DNA of 64,000 nt from Colocasia esculenta (Eukaryota; Streptophyta; Magnoliopsida; Alismatales; Araceae), in the NCBI GenBank assembly GCA_014218235.1, contig CM024755.1, positions 74,880,631-74,944,630 of the forward strand, read 5' to 3'. The position numbers were made by a program, and so were the translations under genes. The notes under the pieces are model-generated. The model ran no database searches, was not told the origin of the DNA, and saw only the letters and a program-made list of their open reading frames with translations. Shown piece after piece: positions 56,481 to 64,000 of the stretch. Position 1 is the stretch's first letter, and each line of letters starts with the position of its first letter.

Positions 56481-59119
56481 TCCTCCCCCTCTTAAAAGAA
56501 TTTGGTCCCCAAATTCATATGACCTTACAGGAGAGAATGGCTTACCGAATAGATCAGGGTAGTTTCGTCTAATAGTTCCTTCCGGTTCCCACGTGGCTTC
56601 TTCCACTCCGCGGTTATTCCATAAGACCTTCACCACGTGAATGAGACGATTTCTGAGTTGTTGTACCTTCTGTTCCAGTATCTTGACTGGCTTCTCTTCA
56701 TATGTCACATCCTTGTTCAACACCAACTTCTCGTGGCGAATGATGTGTGTGGGGTCGTACACATATTTCCTAAGCATGGAAACATGGAACACATTGTGTA
56801 CACATGACAAATCCGGTGGCAACGCCAGCCGATATGCAACCTCACCAACCATTTCGAGTACTTCAAAAGGACCGATGGATCTAGGGCTGAGCTTTCCCTT
56901 TACACCAAATCTTTGAATGCCATGGGTAGGTGACACTTTTAGAAATACATGATCACCTACTTGAAATTCCAAATCTCGCCTTCTTTTGTCGGCGTAGCTC
57001 TTCTGTCTGGATTGGGAAATCTTGAGCCGATTTCTGATTACCTGAATGTCCTTTGTTGTCCGTTGCACCATGTCTGGGCCTAGCCATTGTTGTTCTCCAA
57101 CCTCATTCCAGCATGCAGGGGATCTACAGTTCCTTCCATAGAGCGCTTCGAATGGTGCCATCTTAATGCTTGCCTGATAACTGTTGTTATAGGCGAACTC
57201 GATTAGTGGTAGGTGCTCATTCCAATAACCTTGAAAATCTATAGTGCAAGCTCTCAACATGTCTTCCACTATTTGGTTGGTTCTTTCAGTTTTCCCATCG
57301 GTTTGTGGATGGAATGCGGTACTAAAGTTGAGTTTAGTACCCAGTGCACCTTGCAGTCCTTTCCAAAAATGAGATGTAAATCTCGGATCTTGATCCGAAA
57401 CAATAGATGATGGAATGCCATGTAGTCTTACAATCTCCTTGACATATAAGGCAGCTAGTACCTCCACGGACCACTTACTCTTTATAGATAGAAAGTGGGC
57501 AGATTTGGTTAGTCGGTCCACAATGACCCATATGGCTTCAAGTCCACCCCGAGTCCTGGGTAAACCCATGATGAAGTCCATGCCAATGCTTTCCCATTTC
57601 CACTCCGGGATATCTAGCGGTCTGAGTACACCAGCAGGGCGTAGGTGTTCCGCTTTCACTTGTTGGCAAGTAAGGCAGTGAGCGGCATGTTCAGCTACCT
57701 CTCTTTTCATGTTCGGCCACCAAAACGTTCTTTTCATATCTTGGTACATTTTGGTACCTCCTGGATGAATAGTATATCTTGTCTTGTGAGCTTCATCCAT
57801 TAGTCTTCTCTTTAGTTCTTCGTTGTCGGGAACACATGTCCTTCCTTGAAAGACAAGCCTTCCGTCTTCAGTCTTTGCAAAGTCCGATCTTTCAGTTAGA
57901 GTTTCTTTGACGCGGACTAAGAATGGATCATCGTCTTGTTGAGCTTTGACCTCCTCTAGAATATCAGATTGAATCTTGATATTGGCAACCAAGACTCGAT
58001 CATCTCTATGTTCGATATTTAAGTCTAACCTTGCGAATTGTTCTAGTAGTTGCATCTCTCCAATGACTAGACTTGAGATAAATGCCATTGGCTTCCTACT
58101 AAGAGCATCAGCCATGACATTTCCCTTGCCTGGGTGGTATTGGATGTGGAAATCGAAATCTTTTAAGTATTCCAGCCATCTCCTTTGTCTCATATTGAGT
58201 TCCTTCTGAGAGAATAAATACTTCAGACTTTTATGGTCTGAGTAGACAGTGAATTGCTCACCATATAGATAGTGTCTCCAAATCTTCAAGGCGAAGACCA
58301 CAGCAGCCAGCTCGAGATCATGTACAGGGTAGTTGACTTCATGTGTCTTCAGTTGTCTTGAAGAATAGGCGATGACCTTCTCCTTTTGCATGAGTACACA
58401 TCCTAGCTCGATTCCTGAGGCATCGGTGTAGACAGAGAAACCTTCTCCCTCTATTGGCAGAGCGAGAACAGGTGCTGAGGTAAGGCAGTCTTTGAGAGTT
58501 TGGAAACTCGTCTCACACTCTTTACTCCAGGAGTAGGGATTCTCCTTTCATGTCAGACACGTGAGTGGTACGGCTATCTTAGAGAAGTCCTTTATGAACC
58601 GCCTGTAGTATCCAGCTAGTCCTAAGAAGCTTCTGATTTCTGTGACATTGGTTGGTCTCTCCCAGTTGAGTACAACTTCGACTTTGGAAGGATCAACAGA
58701 GATGCCGTCCTTTGATATGACATGGCCCAAGAAAGACACTTCTTCGAGCCAGAACTCGCACTTGCTTAATTTTGCATATAGTTTGTTGTCTCGTAAGACT
58801 TGCAGTGCGGTCCTCAAGTGTTCTTCATGATCTTCCTTGGTCTTTGAATATATGAGGATATCGTCAATGAAGACGACCACAAATTTGTCAAGGTATGGCC
58901 GATATATGTTGTTCATGAGTTGCATAAAGGCTGCAGGAGCATTGGTTAGACCAAAAGGCATAACAACAAATTCGTAATGTCCATACCTGCTCCTGAAAGC
59001 CGTTTTGAAGATATTGTCATCCTTGATCCTCATTTGATGATAACCAGATCGAAGGTCGATCTTGGAGAAGTATTGGGCTCCATATATCTGGTCGAATAGT
59101 TCATCGACCCTAGGCAATG
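56460..59119 (-). pseudogene. pol: T4 pol: RT fingers/palm, RNase H, integrase, chromodomain-like tail
   Basis: RT has FSKIDLRSGYHQMRI, MPFGLTNAP and FIDDILIYS; RNase H has VYTDAS; integrase has the finger CLTCQQVKAEH, then MDFIMGLPRT, SDQDPRF and DGKTERT, all acids present. The tail has VKILEQKVQQLRN and EEATWEPEG. One stop, TGA at 58548-58550 (from CGA). The last residues (EFGDQILLRGGGCSNLNF) are encoded by the PPT and the first 20 bases of the LTR, so pol ends inside the LTR. The N-terminal part of RT is beyond the solo LTR at 62795-63041. Confidence 0.93.
56481..56496 (-). promoter_or_regulatory. T4 polypurine tract
   Basis: The minus strand reads TTTAAGAGGGGGAGGA next to the LTR start. 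It overlaps the pol reading frame. Confidence 0.9.
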
Positions 59120-62100
59120 TGTCACGTCCCGAGAATTACGCAGCGGATATTAATTGAATAATTAAAGTCGATATCTCGAGACGTGAACAGTCGGCAAATA
59201 AGCCTCTAGCTAACACGCACTAATTGTGTATCAACACAACATCATAATAGGGCCCAAATGTTGAACTCAATATAAATTGTATTCCATCTCGACTCATTAT
59301 ATTCCAAATGGATACTAGTACAGGACTAAGACTCAATAAAAAGGAAAGTACATTTATTCCTCACTTCCTACTACATGGATCTAACACTCGAAGCAAACTA
59401 CTATAACTAGACTCATGCTTGGAACGCTCTTCACTCAGACGCATTCCCATCCTCGACTTGCTCTTCCTCTTGAACGTCATAGTCACCTAGATTGGGTAAA
59501 AGTAGGGGATGAGCAAACTAGCCCAGTAGGATTTATATCTCAATGTGCGGGCAATAATATAAGTGATTAGCAATTTAGAACTAGGCAAGTACGATGAATG
59601 ATATGCAAGTACGAATAAAACTCGTTAAAACAGGATATATAAAGCAAGCTAGAGAGAGTGATTATGATAGAACAAGATTGTGAACAAGATGACAAGATAG
59701 AACTAGCAGTAGATCACTTTGTACTAGCACGCGAGATTTCACTTGATGTCAAGAACGCAAGATATCACTAATTGTAAAAAATGCAAGATGGCCATATCAC
59801 GCAAGCAAGCAAGCAAGCAAGAATGTACGAGCACGATCAAGTAACACTAATCAGGCACGTAGACACTAATGTACACCAAGGAAAGATCCACTAAGAGTGC
59901 ACACAGGCCACGTGTATGTGGTTATGTATCTAACATTCAACAAGCAAGAAAGTACTCCCAGCGCAGATGCAACGCCAGTAATCATTATACCCCATGGTTA
60001 ACAGTATATCTATGACTCACCGTCATTGGGGCTAGATTGGAGCCCTTGGACACACGCCGTGCCCTGTCAGCATCTCATGTAAAATTTTAAATGTAGATAC
60101 CCACAGTCATTAATAATGGCCAATGAGAGTTTCAATAAGTAAGCATGTGTAATGTCATGTTCATGATGAAGATGGGAACAAGTAATGAGTAATTGAACAT
60201 GATGACAATGGTCAAGAGATAAATTCGGTAGCATAACGGTACGATTTGTACTTTGGTTAAATCTTTACATTAATGGCTTTAGTCTAGATGGTCAATCACA
60301 CTTACGAGAACAAGAAGAGAAAGGAAGTGCACGCTATCTCCAGGGAACTTCAATGGTACAACCACCTCGTCGGCCATGTGGGAATCCATGGTCAGAGGAG
60401 ATTTACGGAGGCCTTGGTGAAAAGGTCGCTAGTCTACCGATTCGGAATGACCGGTAGAGAGTTTCCAGTTTCCCAAGAAAGGGGCTACCTAACAGTGCTA
60501 GTGGGTAGTGCGGTACGCGTGTCTCAATTCACAAACCATCGGTCTCAAACTCGCAAGAAACACTTGACAATATAACATGGAATAGAACTATGCACTTTAA
60601 CTAATCATGGTTTGCAAGATTTTATGATAACCCTTATCATTTAAACATGGTAGAACAGTAGGAAGATTAATCATAAGTAGCACGAATGGATCATAACATT
60701 TAAAGAGCACTTAGAATAGCATTCATGTAACTAAAGCTTTTAAATGGGTTAATCACTTTTAAGCCATTTAATAACAATCATGTAATGGTCAGACCCAAGA
60801 CATGCAATGTACACAGTAAATATCACGTTTAAACAGACCTCGGGTAAGTGCGGTAAAATTTTCAAGAAAACACAAGGTTTTCGGTAAAAATCCTGAGATC
60901 GCAACATGGGTATATAAGGAAAGCGACATGGCGGGGTCAGGTCGCGACAGGAACATGTAAGGAAGGCGACATGGCTTGCAAGGCCCGGAGTCAGGTGGCG
61001 ACATGGGTATGTAAGGAAGGCGACATGGGGCTGTCAGGCCCGGGGTCAGGTCGCGACAGGCCACAGTAAGGATCGCGACGGGTCGGGACCAGAAGGCGAC
61101 ACAGGGATGTAAACATCGCGACGGGGATGTCAAATCAGGCAGCAAGATAGCAACGGGGCACACGTCGCATTCAGAAAGTGACTATCGGGATGTCGCAATC
61201 AGACCTCTGAACGCGACCTATCAGGCCGTCGCGTTCACAGGGTCTGTGCCTGACCCTGACAGAGCAAGGACAGTGCTTTGGATTGCGGACCAGTCTTTCC
61301 TTCTTTTGACATAGGGTTGTTCTAAAATAGAGAACAAAGTGTACAGTGCATGAAAAATAACAAAACCAGTTTTAAAACAACCCAGACATACAAGGGTACT
61401 TCCAGTAAATCGGAATTGGAAAATAAGGATGGTTTCGATAGGCTTTGATCAAGTTGAACACAAAGTCAGACCACGTGTAACCTGAAGACGTAGTTTCATG
61501 CAGCAACCCTATTACCACGCTTATAACTCTCAAACTGATGACATTTAGACAAAACGTTCAACACAAAACCTGAAGAGGATAACTAGTAGAATAACTTTCA
61601 TATCATGAGTTTACTCTAATTCGGTCTCGAATCACATGAAACATACGAAGAATAGGAAAAGCCCTAACAGTGCACGACTTTGAGAAGACGCTTATAATTC
61701 AAAATCTACTCAATGAAATTCGATGAAACCAGAGGGCAATGAAAGCTAACTTGATGCTCTACACATTTGGTATAGGAGATGTTAAGATTTGGCCCAAGAA
61801 AACCTACCTCTTGGGTTGATGAAGTCTCGTTCTTCAGAAAACCCGTGTTCAGACCACTTTTTGAAGAACGCTTAATACTCCGAGTATACTGCATGGAATT
61901 TGGGCATTCCACTTGGGTTAGAACGTAGACTTTACCCTCTTTCCAGGGGTATAGGCCTTGCAAGGTTTGGTTTAGGTTTGACTCACCTTTGGTCGACTTC
62001 AAGAGGGCGGTTTGTGCAGGTCGTAGCAGATGAACGGGGGAAGAAGATGAGCTTGGTATGCTTGATCTCCTACTCTCCAGCCACCAAGAGATCCTCCACA

Positions 62101-62789
62101 CGACCCCAACAAGTTCTAAACTCGTCCCTAGGGTTTGGGTGAAGAGTATTTAAGCAACCATGGTGTTTAGGAGTCCTAATATGACTAGGAAAGAAGGGTT
62201 GCGGGATTGGCATGTTGGTTTCCTATTTTTTGATTATTTCTTCCTCCCTTTGAGTGTGTGAGGCTTTAGGAAACCTCCCACCATAGTTAGGCACGAATTT
62301 GGGTTGCCATGAATGCATGATTGCATCCCAATTCAACTCTAATTGCCTCTTTTTAATTTCAGCTTATTTATGGTTACGAATTTCTATGTATTTTCTTGCT
62401 TCATTTGATTTTTGGGCCATATGTGGTCCATTGGCCCAATTATAATATAGGGTCATTAATATATAATGTTATAAGCCTTTCTAACATTTTTATTTAATTT
62501 ATGATTGCGTCGCATTTCCGTGTTAACAGTTTTCCGACTTGTTTCCTAATTCAGATAATTGGTCACCATGTGATGATTACTTGGTTAATCGGATTTTTCG
62601 TCGCACGAATTCTTTCGTGGAACCCTTAAGAATAATGTGTGGGGTTGATTTCCCATTTTCACGAATTTTTCCTATGTGATTTAGCAATTACGATAATGAT
62701 ACGTATGTTTTAAACAACTTGATATTATGGAAATTATTTATTTCTATTTATTCGAATTTTTATATAGTTAAAATTTCCAAGGTGCTACA
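59120..62789 (-). repeat. Solo LTR S1 (3670 bp) inside T4 RT
   Basis: On the minus strand it begins TGTAGCACCTTGG and ends TCGGGACGTGACA. CAATG flanks both sides (59115-59119 and 62790-62794). Taking out the LTR and one CAATG restores the RT frame NKYPLPRVDELFD. Signals: GCTTAAATAC TATA-like sequence near 62150, donor GAG then GTAGGT (61807), dyad TGAACGCGAC/GTCGCGTTCA with spacer CTATCAGGCC (61208-61237), many GCGAC words (60900-61170). No gag, pol or PBS inside, so it arose by LTR-LTR recombination. Confidence 0.95.
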
Positions 62790-62794
62790 CAATG

Positions 62795-63041
62795 GGTACT
62801 TGTTCTTGATGGTCAATTGGTTGAGTTGACGATAGTCGATGCATAGTCTCATCGACCCATCCTTCTTCTTGACAAATAGCACAGGTGCTCCCCAAGGGGA
62901 GGTACTTGGTCTAATGAACCCCTTCTCTAGCAGCTCCATCAGTTGTGCCTTCAATTCCTTCAGCTCGGCAGGTGACATCCGGTATGGTTGACGCGATACC
63001 GATGCGGCTCCAGGAATCAACTCAATGGCGAAGTTGACATC
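62795..63041 (-). pseudogene. pol: T4 RT N-terminal segment
   Basis: Encodes PYRMSPAELKELKAQL, KGFIRPSTSPWGAPVLFVKK and DGSMRLCIDYRQLN, the start of the RT. It continues into 59119 after removal of S1. A TGA at 63042-63044 cuts it from protease. Confidence 0.93.
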
Positions 63042-64000
63042 TCATTCAGGGGGAATCCCTGGCAGGTCTTCGGGGAATACATCTGGATAGTCCTGTACTA
63101 TATGTATGTCTTCTATCTTGGAACCCTTCTTTTCCACTACTACGGCTGCTAAGAAAGCAATACAGCCTTTCCTCATCATGTTGTGGGCTTTTATGGAGGA
63201 GACTAGAGACATCCGTCTCTTATGTCTAATCCCGGAGAATGCCAGTTTAGGAAAGTCACTAAAGGTAACCTTCCCTTTCTTACAGTCGACACTTGCCCCA
63301 TATGTGGACAACCAATCGGCTCCCAAAATTACATCATAGCCTTCCATGGACATACACACCAGGTCGGCTTTTAGGTTATGGTCTCCGATCATTACATCGG
63401 CAGAGGGAAAGTATTTGTTCAATTTCTCCTTTTCCCCTAGTGGCGTTGTGACAGAGAACTCACAACCCATGGATATAGGTTTAGCATTCACAGTATCAGC
63501 AAGGTTTTGAGATATAAATGAATGAGTGGCTCTAGTATCAAATAAAACGAATGCTGATAATGAGAAAACTTGAAGGGTACCTTCTACCACGCCACCCTCC
63601 ATAGCCGGTTCCTCATCATGTAGGGCTTGCAGTCGACCCTGTTTCTTAGGCGCATTAGGGCGCCTTTCATTCTCTTTCAGTAGCAGGCACTCAGGGATAC
63701 GGTGCTCGCGACTTCCGCAGCGCAGACATGCGCCGGCTTTCCTCCAACATTCATCAGCCGAGTGACCAGGTTTGTCACAGTGTTTACAGTGGCTCTTTGT
63801 TGGAGTGTTGGGTACGAAAACCTTGGGTTTCCTTTCTTGGATAGATCCCTCCGTGATGTTGAAGGGATGCTTCTTGCCGTTGGTAGGCTTAGCAGATGAC
63901 TGACTTGAGGTCACTTCCTTCTTGACGAACTTCCCTTTGATACGGTCGGTGAAGTCCGTAGCATCTTCTAGCAGTTGAGCCCTCTTCACCATCTCGGCGT
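63042..64000 (-). pseudogene. T4 gag C-terminus and protease
   Basis: Reads in from the right edge. Zinc knuckles CKHCDKPGHSADEC and CLRCGSREHRIPEC (near 63700-63790), then protease with VLFDTRATHSF. The catalytic DTG is DTR, a GGA-to-AGA change, so the protease should be dead. ILGADWL and QDYPDVFPEDLPG follow. It ends with TGA at 63042-63044, a probable CGA-to-TGA change. Gag and pol are in one frame. Confidence 0.92.

Larger units (their letters stand above)
54843..64000 (-). mobile_element. Element T4: Tekay/Del-like chromovirus, partial
   Basis: 3' LTR (about 54843-56480), PPT, then gag-pol reading in from the right edge; the 5' LTR is outside the window. A solo LTR (59120-62789) splits the RT. 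Gag and pol form one frame with two TGA stops. The chromodomain-like C-terminus and RT/integrase motifs resemble T1-T3, but the LTR is shorter and starts TGTAGCAACC. Confidence 0.88.

Noticed and set aside
1..64000. An intact host gene or an integrated plant pararetrovirus
   Set aside because: Every recognisable coding stretch fits a Gypsy element or a LINE. I saw no movement protein, coat protein of virus type, or intron-containing cellular gene.

Overview
This is plant nuclear DNA made almost entirely of nested transposable elements. The evidence is Ty3/Gypsy chromovirus polyproteins, long LTRs with plant-type primer-binding sites (PBS; initiator Met tRNA and Asp tRNA), a plant LINE with a C-terminal RNase H, a tRNA-derived SINE and a small inverted-repeat element. 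I see no ordinary host gene, rRNA, tRNA gene or CRISPR array. The family-level features do not identify a species.

Layout. 1-6726: Tekay/Del-like element T1 (minus strand, running off the left edge; 5' LTR 3686-6726). 6727-9388: 5' end of an Athila/Tat-like element (minus; LTR 8063-9388) cut by T1. 9389-12641: degenerate plus-strand retroelement coding sequence carrying a small inverted-repeat element and a SINE; it seems to resume at 49168. Between these lies 12642-49162, flanked by TATAT on both sides. It holds minus-oriented LTR sequence (12642-15018; 39290-41729 plus 48149-49162), Tekay element T2 (15019-37285, duplication CAAAA), Tekay element T3 inside the gag of T2 (18401-29904, duplication CGTTA/TGTTA), a LINE 3' fragment (about 37880-39280), satellite-like arrays, and a CRM-like element without reverse transcriptase (41735-48143, duplication ATTAC). 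49798-51446 is a minus LTR fragment, 51447 to about 54842 a plus-oriented LTR, and about 54843-64000 element T4 (minus) with a 3.67 kb solo LTR (59120-62789, duplication CAATG) inserted in its reverse transcriptase.

How the parts work together. T1, T2 and T3 share one architecture: LTR, PBS, a gag split by two short introns, a continuous protease-RT-RNase H-integrase-chromodomain frame, polypurine tract (PPT), LTR. None of the copies visible in full looks autonomous. Stop codons are mostly C-to-T changes (CAG to TAG, CGA to TGA), and each copy has lost different key residues.

Most unusual signals. (1) The long LTRs carry inverted-repeat dyads with arms of 9-13 bp and a spacer that is usually 10 bp; the arm word differs between families. 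(2) A splice donor sits downstream of the TATA box in nine distinct LTRs, and T1-T3 add introns within gag. (3) Two RNA hairpins in the Tekay LTRs show compensatory changes. (4) A copy of the polypurine tract lies inside gag. (5) The CRM-like element has lost its RT by an in-frame deletion that keeps protease fused to integrase. All of this was read by eye; boundaries called approximate are uncertain.
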